Assembly (NCBI GenBank): GCA_963704455.1
Contig: OY969905.1
Location: forward strand, 558,001 to 622,000
Source: DASTCZ01 sp963704455
GTDB taxonomy: Bacteria; Acidobacteriota; Terriglobia; Acidiferrales; UBA7541
DNA length: 64,000 bases
Direction of reading: 5' to 3'
Shown here: in pieces, positions 15,644 to 25,107 of the stretch
How the letters are laid out: every line of letters begins with the position of its first letter
Position numbering within the stretch: position 1 is the first letter of the stretch
The notes under the pieces: model-generated
What the model saw: only the letters and a program-made list of their open reading frames with translations
What the model was told of the DNA's origin: nothing
Database searches by the model: none
Position numbers and translations under genes: made by a program

Positions 15644-15934
15644 CTACTCGCCCATCTCTTTAGTCAATTGATGGCAGAGCAGGACCATTTGCAGCTTTTC
15701 GCGCGCCTGCGACAGGGTCGGTTCAAAGCTCAGCGCGCGCAGATCCTCCATCGCAACGGAAAGCGATGCCGGAATCTCGCGGCCGGAGGACGGCCTGACC
15801 GCCAAGCTGACGGCTTCAAGCTCCGCCGCGTGGGCCGTCTTGGCGGCCCGGTCAACGACCTTTTTCAGGTCCAAGAGCGCCATATGGGCGTCACGCGCGG
15901 CCACAGCTTGTTTGTGCATTTTTGGCGAGGTCAT
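15644..15934 (-). CDS. Small helical protein, unknown function
   Basis: 96 residues, strongly helical and Ala/Leu-rich (ARDAHMALLDLKKVVDRAAK, then FEPTLSQAREKLQMVLLCHQ), probably a coiled coil. AAAGGGA lies about 6 nt before the ATG, supporting the start. Convergent with the Cys-rich gene across the terminator at 15604. I do not recognise a family. Confidence 0.55.
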   Translation of the reverse strand: MTSPKMHKQAVAARDAHMALLDLKKVVDRAAKTAHAAELEAVSLAVRPSSGREIPASLSVAMEDLRALSFEPTLSQAREKLQMVLLCHQLTKEMGE

Positions 15935-16066
15935 GAGAGTCCCTTTCTCTGTTCCGTTGGTACCCGGGGGGCGGCAAGCCTACACCCGCGAGGGATTAGA
16001 CGCAAATGCGAACGCGGGGTCTTTTGACCCACGCCGTACTCGAAATTCGAGACGCCGAAGAGCCAA

Positions 16067-16291
16067 CTACGGCTTGGTTGTCGGGACTAGTTGCAAATTG
16101 CAGCCGGGATCGCGATGCGGTCCATAGGAGGTTTCAATTGTATGCAGGTACTCGCCAAAAAAAGTGGGTGTGCTTTCGACGGATGTTACGACGCCGTGGA
16201 TTTTAGAATGGAGTACCGCAACCTTTGTTCCAGGAGTGAAACGCTTCTTTTCGCTCAGAGTTTGGACTTTCCTCCGAACCGAGGTTAGCAC
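16067..16291 (-). CDS. Small conserved-looking protein, possible SH3-like fold
   Basis: 74 residues from a GTG start. The core FTPGTKVAVLHSKIHGVVTS, then GEYLHTIETSYG and CNLQLVP, looks like a five-strand SH3-type barrel of the kind found in small DNA- or RNA-associated proteins. There is no clear Shine-Dalgarno site, and the true start may be internal. Function unknown. Confidence 0.45.
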   Translation of the reverse strand: MLTSVRRKVQTLSEKKRFTPGTKVAVLHSKIHGVVTSVESTPTFFGEYLHTIETSYGPHRDPGCNLQLVPTTKP

Positions 16292-16425
16292 ACAAATGAT
16301 GCGTCAAGATGAAACAAGAGAGTGCCATCAACCACACGCGCCCGCGCGCCCGTTGAGAATCCTCTGGGACGACGCTAGGATGAGCCAATGATTGAAGGTG
16401 GTCAGCATGATTGAGGTTGATTGCG

Positions 16426-16944
16426 ATGATTGAAGTCCGGCAACTGAACGCGGCCGCTGGGCGCGAACACGTTGAAGCGCTTGCGAATGTGCTGCTCGAT
16501 TGTGTGGAGGGAGGCGCGTCGGTCAGTTTCATGGCGCCATTTTCCAAGCGCGAAGCGGAGCGGTTCTTCGAGGAAGTTGTTGACGGAGTGGCGCGCCGCG
16601 ACCGAATTTTGTTGGCGGCCTTTGAGGATTCCAAATTAATTGGGACGGTGCAGATCCTGACTGCGACGCCGCCCAACCAGCCGCACCGCGCCGACATCGC
16701 AAAATTGCTTGTACACCGTTCGGCGCGCGGCAAAGGAGTGGGAACGCTCCTGATGCAGCACGCCGAGCAGGCGGCTCTCGCGGCGGGCAAAACGCTTCTT
16801 GTCCTCGATGCCGTGACTGGCGGAGACGCCGAAAAATTGTACACGCGCATGGGGTGGAAGAAAGTCGGCGTGATCCCGAACTATGCGCTTTTTCCCGATG
16901 GAAGATTTTGCGATACGACGTACTTCTATAAGGAGCTGGTGTAG
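16426..16944 (+). CDS. GNAT-family N-acetyltransferase
   Basis: 172 residues. The acetyl-CoA-binding motif A is IAKLLVHRSARGKGVGTLLM (about 90-109), with R/Q-x-x-G-x-G/A in the form RGKGVG. The strand before it (LIGTVQILTATPPNQPHRAD) and the C-terminal LYTRMGWKKVGVIPNYALFP are typical. The family moves acetyl from acetyl-CoA to amines of antibiotics, proteins or small molecules; the substrate is not predictable here. The start at 16426 follows GAGG by 9 nt. The word ATGATTGA occurs three times just before and at the start (16389, 16407, 16426). Confidence 0.85.
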   Translation: MIEVRQLNAAAGREHVEALANVLLDCVEGGASVSFMAPFSKREAERFFEEVVDGVARRDRILLAAFEDSKLIGTVQILTATPPNQPHRADIAKLLVHRSARGKGVGTLLMQHAEQAALAAGKTLLVLDAVTGGDAEKLYTRMGWKKVGVIPNYALFPDGRFCDTTYFYKELV

Positions 16945-17010
16945 CGCAACGAATGTTTTCGCAGAGACACGAATGTCTATGCTTCTGAAGAGGGTTGCGA
17001 AGTGTTCAGC

Positions 17011-17598
17011 CTAGTGAGAGCCGAAACGAAAGATGATGCCGGTCGTGAGTCGGAAATTGTGCTCGTGATTGGAGGCGCCGTCGGGAAAATTCGTGAAGAA
17101 ATAATCGCACTGGACCAATTGCAGCGCAAAATGTTTGCTGAGCTTTGCATCCAAGCCGCCGCCCGCCGACAGGGCGAATGCGCTCTTTCCTCCCGTCGGA
17201 GCAAACGCGCGCGTGTAGATGGTGCCGCCGGCATAGCCGCCGCCGAACAGCCCCTCCACATACGGCGTGAACGTTTTATTTTTGCGAATCGAAACGCGCG
17301 GCCCAAACGTGTAAGGGAAAACGGTCAGCGTGAGTCCGGAATTCTGAACGTTTCCCGCGTAGTAGAGCCCGAAATCGCCAACGAGGCTAAACCAGTTGTT
17401 CGCGTTGTAAGCCAGCGAGATTTCGCCGCCGTTCATGTTGAAGCAGCAGCCCGCGACGACCACCGTCCGCGCCCGGACATAGGCGTAATCGAGGGAGACC
17501 TCAAACTTGGCCGTGTCGCCGCTGCTCTGCGCCGCCACGGGGATCACTCCCACGAGGAATCCAAGTGCCAGCCCCAACGCGATTCTTATGTTGCGCAT
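17011..17598 (-). CDS. Outer-membrane beta-barrel protein (OmpA/porin-like barrel), unknown ligand
   Basis: 195 residues. A signal peptide (MRNIRIALGLALGFLVGVIP ending VAAQ) is followed by alternating-residue beta strands and an aromatic-rich C-terminus (NFRLTTGIIFRFGSH) typical of barrels folded by the Bam machinery. Start choice: GAGGAG at 17606-17611 is 7 nt from the ATG at 17598 but only 1 nt from the ATG at 17604, so I chose the inner one. Follows the large surface-protein gene by 36 bp on the same strand and is probably co-transcribed with it. Confidence 0.75.
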   Translation of the reverse strand: MRNIRIALGLALGFLVGVIPVAAQSSGDTAKFEVSLDYAYVRARTVVVAGCCFNMNGGEISLAYNANNWFSLVGDFGLYYAGNVQNSGLTLTVFPYTFGPRVSIRKNKTFTPYVEGLFGGGYAGGTIYTRAFAPTGGKSAFALSAGGGLDAKLSKHFALQLVQCDYFFTNFPDGASNHEHNFRLTTGIIFRFGSH

Positions 17599-17634
17599 GT
17601 GCATTCTCCTCGAGCCTCCTGGGCCGGCGAATTC

Positions 17635-20484
17635 TTACTGCACCACCAATGTAATGGTTGTGGTCCGCGTGACACCGTCCGAAGTAGCGTTCACAGTGAC
17701 CGGATAACTGCCGGCGGGAGTGCCCGGCTGCGTTTGTATTAGCGGGAAGCCCGTGCTCATCGACCCGCATCCCACCAAACAGCCCGCGAAAAGTACGAGG
17801 ACACAAATGAAGCTGATCGCGGAGAGAGGCAAGCGACGAATCTTTTGCGACTGCGCGAAGAATAGAGTGAGCAACATCGCCAGCATAACAAACGAGACCA
17901 GCACGCCGGGCCGCAGGATACGAAGCAAGGGTTGGTTGAACCTGCCGCCGATTCCGATGTTGGTGGTTTTCACTCTGGAAGTCGTAGAGATCCCCAGCGC
18001 AATCGAAGTGTTCCCGGAATTGGCCGGCAGTGTCGCCGGGGTGAAGAGGCAAGAGGACAGCGTCGGCAACCCTGTACAACTAAATGCCGTGGAATTGGCC
18101 GTGTTCCCAACGATCGCAACGAAGTTGATAGTGTAATTTGCTGTGCCGCCAGCCGTTACTGTCTCGGATCCGGTGACGGGCGAAACGCTGTAGTCCAGAT
18201 TTTTCAACGAATAATTAGCGGTCGTCGGGAACCCCGCCCTAACCGGCGACTCTTCCGACGGCAGAGAGGCAACCACGTTGTACGGGCCACCTGAAGTAGC
18301 GTTTGCTGTAAATGTAGGAGAAGTGACAATGCCGCTGGCGTTCGTCATCGCTGTGGCGACCGGCGCGCTTCCGAATGTGCCGCTCGCTCCGGTTGCCGGC
18401 GCCGTGAATGTTATCGTCACGCCTGGAACTACGTTGCTGAATTGGTCTGTAACCTTCGCCGCGAAGGGCAATGCAAAACCCGTTGTGACCTGTGCGGACT
18501 GCGGCGTGCCGCTCGTCGAGACGATTGATACAGCAGTTCCCGGGGTATTCGTCAGGGAGAATGTGATTGGCGGCAGCGTGGGGAAGCCATCCGTACCCCC
18601 ATTGGGCGCAGTTTCCAGAAACGCTGCGGTAACGATATACGGTCCACCCGCGATCGTATTTGCACTAATGGACCCCAACGTAGCCACACCATTGCTGTTG
18701 GTCGTCGCAGTGTTAAATCCGCCCGCAAAAGTGATGCTTGGTCCGGTCGCGGGAGCCGTGAAGATTATCGTTACGTTTGGCACGCCGTGTCCATTGATGT
18801 CGGTCACAGTTGCCTGCAATGCCGCGCTAAAGATTGTATTTACTACCGCAGACTGCGGTGTGCCACCCGTGGCCGCGAATGATGTCGGCGAACTGATTAC
18901 CTGAGTGAATGCGATCGCATTCAGCCCCGTCTGTGTCGGTCCTGAGCCAACCAGAGTCACAGTGCCAGCGACTGGATCAATCGTGGCCAGATAATTCGCG
19001 TTGGGAATGGGCGGAGCCGGTGCGGCCCCGGAGATTTTTCCGGGCGCACCAACAGGGATAGTCGCGCCTACAACGCCGAAAAGGATTCCCGAACCCTGCT
19101 GAAAATCCAAAGAAGTGATGGACGGGGAGTCGGCGGAAATTGATCCAGGAAACGCAATCGCCGTGACAGCTGTCATTGCGCCGGTTGCGGTGTTTAAGCT
19201 CTCCAGATTCGAGCCATAAGCATTCAGCAGAACATTCGTGGCAGAGAAAACAAGGCCGCCGCCCGGCTGGAAACTATAGGTTTTTGCCAGTGTATGCGCA
19301 CCCGTGCCGGAATTAATTTCTGCGAGCCCGGTTATGGTGGATAGGTCCGACAAAAATCCAAACATCACCCCATCTGTGCGACGGATTGCGAGGTCGGTTA
19401 TGACCGAGAAGTCATCCGCAATGATCCCAGTCGGACCAACTTCGGTCCCCACGCCGGTGCAAGGATTGATTGTCAGCAATACGGGAGTGATGGACCCGTC
19501 TTGAAGTCTACCGGCCCCAAATAGAGTTCCCGAATTTGTGAACTTCATCGCATCAACGCCTTCAAATCCAATTGGCCCTATCAGAGTCGGAGCGCCTGTA
19601 GCGGGATTGATCGAATAGAAGAGGCTGGGGGTGGTAATCCCACCACTGGCGGCGCCGTACAGAGCAGCATTGGGCGGACAAGCCGGCGCGCTGCCGGCAA
19701 ACACGAACCCTTTATAGTCCGCATCGACTGCCGTATTTGACACAATCCGAGCTTGCCCAATATTCGAGATGACATAGAGTTGGCTGAAGCTCGAGTACAA
19801 GAAGAAATTGCCGGACCAATGAACCAACGCAAGTGGTTCGGGGAGCGCGTCCCCGGATAAAGTGATGGGGGTCGAAACCAAAGTTGAGGGATTGATGGTC
19901 TCAAACACCTGACAGCCTGGAAGTCCCGAGGAATGATAGATGAGACCATCGACCGGATTGAACGCGATGGCTTCTCCATTGCAGTTTGGTCCAAATGATC
20001 CCAATGCTTTTACAAAGGTCGGCGCGCCGGTGGTTGTATTCAGAGTGTATAACGTCGACGGATTCGTGGCGCCATCACCCGTGACTCCATAGAGCGTGCC
20101 GTCGGGAGCGAACGTGATTCCTGCGAAGTTGTCTCCCGTGTTACCTACAAGTGTCGCTACGCCTGTGCCGGGAACGATTGTCGCGAGTTCGCGCCCTGTG
20201 CCTCCCTGCACTGAGAGGATCGCAAAGAGTTGGCCGTTGGTCGGGTTTTGAGCCAGGCCGTTCGCAAAATTCACGGTGAACCCCGCCAGAGTAATGGTTA
20301 CGCCGGTAAGGGCCTGGCCTGTAAGCGGATCGACCGTCCAGAGTTCGTTGTCGTTAGACGAAACGGCGTAAAGGGGGAGGCTCTGTGCCTGCGTGATGGG
20401 CGCGAGGAGACATAAAAGGAAGAGCACGACCGGCAAACAGAATAAACTCTGCCCGATGCGGCGGAGGCGGGGAAGGGAAATCAT
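17635..20484 (-). CDS. Large secreted protein: repeat propeller-like N-terminus, two Ig-like domains, hydrophobic C-terminal segments
   Basis: 949 residues. A signal peptide ends near ITQAQS. Residues about 35-530 repeat a motif of the type LYTLNTTTGAPT or LFYSINPATGAPT (aspartate/asparagine, then TG), as in beta-propeller-like DUF4394-type proteins. Two Big-1/invasin-like Ig domains follow (GTPQSAVVNTIFSAALQATV and GTPQSAQVTTGFALPFAAKV, each ending in a VTxxFTAPATG strand). Near the C-terminus are two hydrophobic segments with a GCGS between. The last 30 residues (GTPAGSYPVTVNATSDGVTR) match Ig-like tail modules. Likely an envelope-anchored adhesion or sensor protein; partner unknown. Divergent from the DUF4442 gene. 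Confidence 0.75.
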   Translation of the reverse strand: MISLPRLRRIGQSLFCLPVVLFLLCLLAPITQAQSLPLYAVSSNDNELWTVDPLTGQALTGVTITLAGFTVNFANGLAQNPTNGQLFAILSVQGGTGRELATIVPGTGVATLVGNTGDNFAGITFAPDGTLYGVTGDGATNPSTLYTLNTTTGAPTFVKALGSFGPNCNGEAIAFNPVDGLIYHSSGLPGCQVFETINPSTLVSTPITLSGDALPEPLALVHWSGNFFLYSSFSQLYVISNIGQARIVSNTAVDADYKGFVFAGSAPACPPNAALYGAASGGITTPSLFYSINPATGAPTLIGPIGFEGVDAMKFTNSGTLFGAGRLQDGSITPVLLTINPCTGVGTEVGPTGIIADDFSVITDLAIRRTDGVMFGFLSDLSTITGLAEINSGTGAHTLAKTYSFQPGGGLVFSATNVLLNAYGSNLESLNTATGAMTAVTAIAFPGSISADSPSITSLDFQQGSGILFGVVGATIPVGAPGKISGAAPAPPIPNANYLATIDPVAGTVTLVGSGPTQTGLNAIAFTQVISSPTSFAATGGTPQSAVVNTIFSAALQATVTDINGHGVPNVTIIFTAPATGPSITFAGGFNTATTNSNGVATLGSISANTIAGGPYIVTAAFLETAPNGGTDGFPTLPPITFSLTNTPGTAVSIVSTSGTPQSAQVTTGFALPFAAKVTDQFSNVVPGVTITFTAPATGASGTFGSAPVATAMTNASGIVTSPTFTANATSGGPYNVVASLPSEESPVRAGFPTTANYSLKNLDYSVSPVTGSETVTAGGTANYTINFVAIVGNTANSTAFSCTGLPTLSSCLFTPATLPANSGNTSIALGISTTSRVKTTNIGIGGRFNQPLLRILRPGVLVSFVMLAMLLTLFFAQSQKIRRLPLSAISFICVLVLFAGCLVGCGSMSTGFPLIQTQPGTPAGSYPVTVNATSDGVTRTTTITLVVQ

Positions 20485-20554
20485 ATTTCCTCCTTGACGC
20501 AGACCAATTAGGTTTTTCTAAGATTCCATTTTGAAACACTAAAAAGCGGAAGGT

Positions 20555-21091
20555 ATGATAATTGGAGGCCGATGTCAAGCGGCGAGAGAAAAGATATTGG
20601 CTAAGGTAACTGGCGCAAGGAACCCGTCCGGCGCAAAAAAGCCCATCGGGGCCAAGAAACTGCGGAGGCGGGTGAATATGTACCCGCCGTACTTGGGAGC
20701 GGGTGTGCGTGTGAAGCATGTGTCGGAAGATTTCCGCAGCATCGAAGTGGAGATGCCTTTGCGGTGGTGGAACAAGAATTTAGTTGGGACACATTTTGGC
20801 GGGTCGCTTTACTCGATGTGCGATCCATTTTACATGATCATGCTGATTCACAACCTGGGGCCGGACTACGTCGTGTGGGATAAGGCGGCGACGATTCGTT
20901 TTAAGAAGCCGGGGAAGGGATTGATGCGGGCGAAGTTTGAGTTGACAAAGGACCGGGTGGAAGAGATTCGCACGGCGGCGGATCATGGGGAAAAAGTCGA
21001 GCCAATGTTTCAGGTGGTGGTGAGGGATGCGGAGGAGAATGTGGTGGCAGAGGTGGATAAGTTGTTGTGGGTGAGGAAGAGGAAGGGGTAG
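20555..21091 (+). CDS. DUF4442 hotdog-fold protein, putative thioesterase
   Basis: 178 residues. After a basic N-terminal stretch (likely partly untranslated or disordered) the hotdog domain runs about 40-178: VSEDFRSIEVEMPLRWWNKN, then LVGTHFGGSLYSMCDPFYMI and DYVVWDKAATIRFKKPGKG. The THFGGSLYSMCDPF motif is typical of DUF4442 proteins, which resemble acyl-CoA thioesterases; activity is not demonstrated for most. The start is uncertain because the first 35 residues are low-complexity and Lys/Ala/Arg-rich. Confidence 0.75.
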   Translation: MIIGGRCQAAREKILAKVTGARNPSGAKKPIGAKKLRRRVNMYPPYLGAGVRVKHVSEDFRSIEVEMPLRWWNKNLVGTHFGGSLYSMCDPFYMIMLIHNLGPDYVVWDKAATIRFKKPGKGLMRAKFELTKDRVEEIRTAADHGEKVEPMFQVVVRDAEENVVAEVDKLLWVRKRKG

Positions 21092-21399
21092 GCGCTTCGG
21101 GGTGCGTGAGATATTTAATGTAGAGTTATATTATAGTTGTCTTCACTGTGATGAGAACCGAATGAGACAACTCCCGTTGTGTTTTGATTGGAATGCGCAT
21201 GGTCATTTCTCATCAATCAGCAGACCGCACAATTTTAGCACGCGCGCGTGGATAGGCTGGGCGAGTGAAGAGGGAGCGGGCATGGGGTTGGTGGGGGGGA
21301 ACCGGGAGCAGGGGAATAGGCCCAACTGCGTACAGTGGCGTCCAGCCTATGGCTAGCGGCGAACCCGCCGTGAATCCGTCTTCTTCGGTCTCGTCGGCG
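21092..21399. other. Intergenic stretch, nothing recognised
   Basis: About 308 bp between two convergent genes. The left part is AT-rich (ATATTTAATGTAGAGTTATA), the right part G-rich (GGTTGGTGGGGGGGAACCGG). No convincing gene, hairpin terminator or repeat was found. Confidence 0.4.
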
Positions 21400-22947
21400 C
21401 TACTCCGCCACTCCGTCGTTCACCTGAGTGCAGCCCATCCTCAGCGTCCCACCGTCGTTGAAGATCAAACCGTTGAATCGTAGGACGCTGCCTGGGGCGA
21501 TCGGACTGGTGTTGAGCAGTTGCGTGTTGCCGTCGATGTAGATGACGACGCTGCCCGGATTCGTCAGTAGGGTGGGTTGACCCGGTTGCACGGCGAGATC
21601 GGGGAACAGGTCGTAAGAAGCAAGCGCAACAGTGTAGGTTGTAAAGCCGCCGTCGCTGGAGACCGCGGTGACCGCGCCGTTGATGGTTTGCGGCATCAAC
21701 GTGATTGTGGCCGCCGGAATGTCTGTCGGCGTGGGTGAGGAATTCAGCGCATGAGTAGTGATGAGAACATTCTGGCCGGCGACCATTGTCGTGACCGTGA
21801 AATTGGCTGCGAATGGAAGATGCTGTAAATTTGTGAACTGACCTGAGACCTGGAACACGGCGTTGACAAAGCTGTAAGTGCCCCCGTTGGCAGCGAGCAA
21901 GCTGCCTGACCCTTCACGGCCGTAGGCATCGGCAACAATGTCCTGCTCTCCCCCCTGCAAAAATTCATCAACAAACATCAGCGGCCCGATGGACACGGTC
22001 AGATTGGCCGCGTTCGTATCTTGCACCGCGACACGCGTGGCTACCAGCGAACCATCCGATTGAATCGTCACATCCAGATCCACGGGCATGCCCGCCGCTA
22101 GATCGGAAACTCCAGCAGTGCCCTGAAACACCGTGTCGGCGTTCGACGCCACTTGCCAACTGGGACCTTCGGCCGCAGCCGGTACGCAAATAACATTGCC
22201 CGCAGGAACACAACTAGGACCGTCGGCGGCAGTCACATTGAAACTGTTTCCGGCAGCATCGACTGAGACAATCGACCCCTCCAAACCAGTCTCCTTACCG
22301 TTTTCATCATTTGTGGGTTGGGACGAGATGGCCAGCGGGACGAGATTGAAGGTCGGCGTGATGGAAAAAGGTTCGATACCATTGGGATCACAGGTGACAA
22401 AGCTCGCCGATTTTGAGACGAGCAGGTCAAGCGAAAGGCCCATGTTCGCGCCGGTAATCGTGATCGGCGCGGGCAGGCTCACAGTTACACTGGTAGGCGC
22501 CGTGGTCTGGTTGGCAAAGTCACTGACCTCAAGCGCACCGGATGGGTTGAGGTTCACACAGGCAAATCGAGATACTCCGATGGACGCGGTCGCGGAAGTG
22601 TACACGTCCTGAGGAACAGTAACCGTCTCAAGCGGCTCCGTAGTGCCGTTCACATGAATGAACTCGACGTGCAGGGGCGCGGCAAACAGGCTGACCGTTT
22701 TGCCCGACTGGCTGGTCAACGTCAAGCTGTTGAAGACCATATCGAACTGAGATAACTGATCATTCGCGGCGCTCGAGGCCAGGACTGTGACGGACGTGTT
22801 CCCGCTCAAGCCGGAACGCGGCGGCCCGGAAACGCTCGAGCCGCAGCCCGCGGTGAAGGCAGCAGCGAGAGCAACGGTGAAAGCCAATAGAAAGCAGGAA
22901 GCACGGGAAGAGCACGGGTGTGAAAGAAGTGCGGATGCTGCATTCAT
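21400..22947 (-). CDS. Secreted lipoprotein, DUF4382/DUF5666-type
   Basis: 515 residues. The signal sequence ends in a lipobox (AFTAGC, Cys at about 34), so the protein is lipid-anchored. The N-terminal domain (DMVFNSLTLTSQSGKTVSLF, then VPQDVYTSATASIGVSRFAC) fits DUF4382. The following part has repeated beta units of DUF5666 type (GSIVSVDAAGNSFNVTAADG, then VFQGTAGVSDLAAGMPVDLD). Such proteins are common in acidobacterial envelopes; role unknown. It is transcribed alone; the start is placed at the first ATG before the signal sequence. Confidence 0.78.
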   Translation of the reverse strand: MNAASALLSHPCSSRASCFLLAFTVALAAAFTAGCGSSVSGPPRSGLSGNTSVTVLASSAANDQLSQFDMVFNSLTLTSQSGKTVSLFAAPLHVEFIHVNGTTEPLETVTVPQDVYTSATASIGVSRFACVNLNPSGALEVSDFANQTTAPTSVTVSLPAPITITGANMGLSLDLLVSKSASFVTCDPNGIEPFSITPTFNLVPLAISSQPTNDENGKETGLEGSIVSVDAAGNSFNVTAADGPSCVPAGNVICVPAAAEGPSWQVASNADTVFQGTAGVSDLAAGMPVDLDVTIQSDGSLVATRVAVQDTNAANLTVSIGPLMFVDEFLQGGEQDIVADAYGREGSGSLLAANGGTYSFVNAVFQVSGQFTNLQHLPFAANFTVTTMVAGQNVLITTHALNSSPTPTDIPAATITLMPQTINGAVTAVSSDGGFTTYTVALASYDLFPDLAVQPGQPTLLTNPGSVVIYIDGNTQLLNTSPIAPGSVLRFNGLIFNDGGTLRMGCTQVNDGVAE

Positions 22948-23152
22948 AGTTTATCCCCTGAAATTCGCAACAAGGACATGGTCCTTGAAATACCGGCCAT
23001 CGCGAGCGCCCGCTCTTCAAGCCAGATTTCCATTTTACCATGCACTGGAAATTTCCTTTTTGGCTATGAAAACAGGACCGTAGCACCCCCGTCTCGCTTG
23101 TTCGCATACTGTAAAGCGATTTTCATCGGGAGCACTCCCCACGGTCTGCCAT

Positions 23153-23395
23153 TCACGCCGGCACAGCCAGGCGGCTGTGCACCGACTGTCTCAACAGGTC
23201 CGCGAGCGGCAACTGCGTGTTCTTCCCCCGAGAGTCGGTCAAGTGTCGGTCTATAAGTTCACTTAGTCCCAACCGCTCATCCAATTCCCGCACAAGAATC
23301 AGGCCACCGTTCGAAGTAACACTTGACCATTGGAAATCGGCCTTCAAAGAAGCACTGAAAAGGAGCTGAAATGGTCGGTTTGGCTTCTCACCCAC
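23153..23395 (-). pseudogene. IS1380-family transposase remnant (N-terminal fragment)
   Basis: 80 codons remain of a transposase normally well over 400 residues. The segment LVRELDERLGLSELIDRHLT followed by SRGKNTQLPLADLLRQSV matches the conserved N-terminus of IS1380 transposases. The match stops after SRLA, where intact proteins continue with GYED, and a stop follows within a few codons. The catalytic DDE region is absent, so the element is dead. I could not identify terminal inverted repeats. It lies 226 bp upstream of the TIR-domain gene. Confidence 0.8.
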
Positions 23396-23620
23396 GCGGT
23401 GTGCACCTCCAGAGCGGCCTCATCGCGTTCAAACCTGCACAAACATAGATGAAGATGAGTGTCCAAAGGTTGGCAGGTGGAATTCGAAATGGAAATGTGA
23501 TTTTACTTGGTTTCGCGGGAAGCTCGGTGATAGCTTCCGGGTGATAGAATCGGCGGGACCAGCGCGAGTCCGGCTGGCGCACGAAAGACGAAGCTGCTAT
23601 CGAAAGGGAGGCAACGAAAA

Positions 23621-25105
23621 ATGGCGCACGACGTTTTCGTCAGTTATGCCTCCGGAGACAAGATTGTAGCGGAAGCAGTTTGCGCGATGCTTGAGTCAAA
23701 AGGCATTCGCTGCTGGATCGCTCCACGGGACGTAGAGCCGGGCATGGCGTACGGCGAAGCCATCGTTGAAGCCATTCAGGGCTGCCGCATCATGGTTCTG
23801 GTCTTCTCCTCGAGAGCGAACGCATCCGCGCACATACCGAAAGAGATTGAGAGAGCGGTGAGCTCGGGCGCGTCCGTGATCCCGCTGCGCATCGAAGACG
23901 TGAAGCCGGGGAAGTCGCTCGATTATTTCATCGGCAACGTCCACTGGCTGGACGCGCTGAACCCGCCGATGGAGGTTCACCTGCGGCGGCTCGCAAGAAA
24001 CGTACAAACGCTTCTTTCGCGCAATGATCCGGCAACCGAACGAACGGACGTGTTCAGTACCGCGCAAGGCGGCCCACTTTGGGAGAAAAGGGGGGGTGTG
24101 GCGCCGTCGCAAGCTCCTGGTCGCGTAGATAATGCGCCTTCTCAGAAGCAGGCCAAACGACCCACGACCCTATACGTTCTGCTGGGGACGCTAACGATAC
24201 TCGTCATCGTGTTTGCTTATTTGAATTTCGTGCGGAAACCGGCTGAGAATCCAGCTCCGGCGCCAGCGGCGGAGAATGTCGTCGCGCCACCGAGCGGAGC
24301 GAAACCGCGCAGCAGGTCATCGAGCGCCGGGCGCCAAAAAACGGCGCCGGTTACGCAACCGACGGGAACGTCTCCGCCGACATCCACTGCGCAGGCGCCA
24401 CCTACGACGCAATCGTCACCCGCACCGCAGCAGGCGCCTGCGGCGTCGCACCCACTGACTGCAAGTCAGGCACAACCGCCCGCTGCACCGGCAGCGACGA
24501 CGACACCGGCAGCGACGACACCATCGGCCACGACAAAACCAGCGGATAAGGACGACGCCAAGCCGGCGGGCCAGGATGCAGTGTTGCAAAAGGACGAGAG
24601 CCAGGGCGAAGCGCTTGCGGCGAAAGGCGATTACGGCGGAGCTATCGCCAAGTATCGCGAAATTATTCGACAGCATCCCAACAATGCGCTGGCGCACGGC
24701 AATTTGAGCGGAGCGCTCCGTCTGAAGGGTGATTTGGACGGAGCTGTTATGGAGGCCAATGAAGCAATTCGTCTCAACCCCCGCCTCACGGTGGCGTACG
24801 TCGCAATGGGCCTTGTGCTCGCCAAGAAAGGCGATTGGGATGGGGCCATCGCGCAATACCGCGAAGCGCTGGCCGTAAGGCCCGACTTGCCGAATGCGCA
24901 CCACCTGTTGGGCCTTGCGCTCGCGCGGAAGAATGACTGGGGCGGGGCGATCGCGGAGTATCGCGAAGCGGTGCGCCTGAAGCCTGACTTCGCCGAAGCG
25001 CACTTTAACCTTGCCAAAGCGCTTTCAGTGAAAGGCGACAAGCAAGGGGCAGCCCTCGAGTACGCCGAAGCGCACCGCTTGGACCCGAAGTATTCACAAC
25101 CTTAA
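23621..25105 (+). CDS. TIR domain - transmembrane - TPR protein
   Basis: 494 residues. TIR domain about 3-135 (HDVFVSYASGDKIVAEAVCA, then IRCWIAPRDVEPG and VLVFSSRANASAHIPKEIER); the glutamate in KEIER (E75) lies where TIR NADases have their catalytic Glu. One transmembrane helix about 183-203 (LYVLLGTLTILVIVFAYLNF), a Pro/Ala/Thr-rich linker to about 320, then four TPR repeats (about 325-490) with GDWDGAIAQYREALAV-type units. The TIR would be cytoplasmic and the TPRs outside or in the periplasm, a receptor-like layout. It may be a signalling or stress-triggered NAD+-consuming protein; no partner effector gene is adjacent. GGGAGG lies 9 nt before the ATG. Confidence 0.87.
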   Translation: MAHDVFVSYASGDKIVAEAVCAMLESKGIRCWIAPRDVEPGMAYGEAIVEAIQGCRIMVLVFSSRANASAHIPKEIERAVSSGASVIPLRIEDVKPGKSLDYFIGNVHWLDALNPPMEVHLRRLARNVQTLLSRNDPATERTDVFSTAQGGPLWEKRGGVAPSQAPGRVDNAPSQKQAKRPTTLYVLLGTLTILVIVFAYLNFVRKPAENPAPAPAAENVVAPPSGAKPRSRSSSAGRQKTAPVTQPTGTSPPTSTAQAPPTTQSSPAPQQAPAASHPLTASQAQPPAAPAATTTPAATTPSATTKPADKDDAKPAGQDAVLQKDESQGEALAAKGDYGGAIAKYREIIRQHPNNALAHGNLSGALRLKGDLDGAVMEANEAIRLNPRLTVAYVAMGLVLAKKGDWDGAIAQYREALAVRPDLPNAHHLLGLALARKNDWGGAIAEYREAVRLKPDFAEAHFNLAKALSVKGDKQGAALEYAEAHRLDPKYSQP

Positions 25106-25107
25106 CG

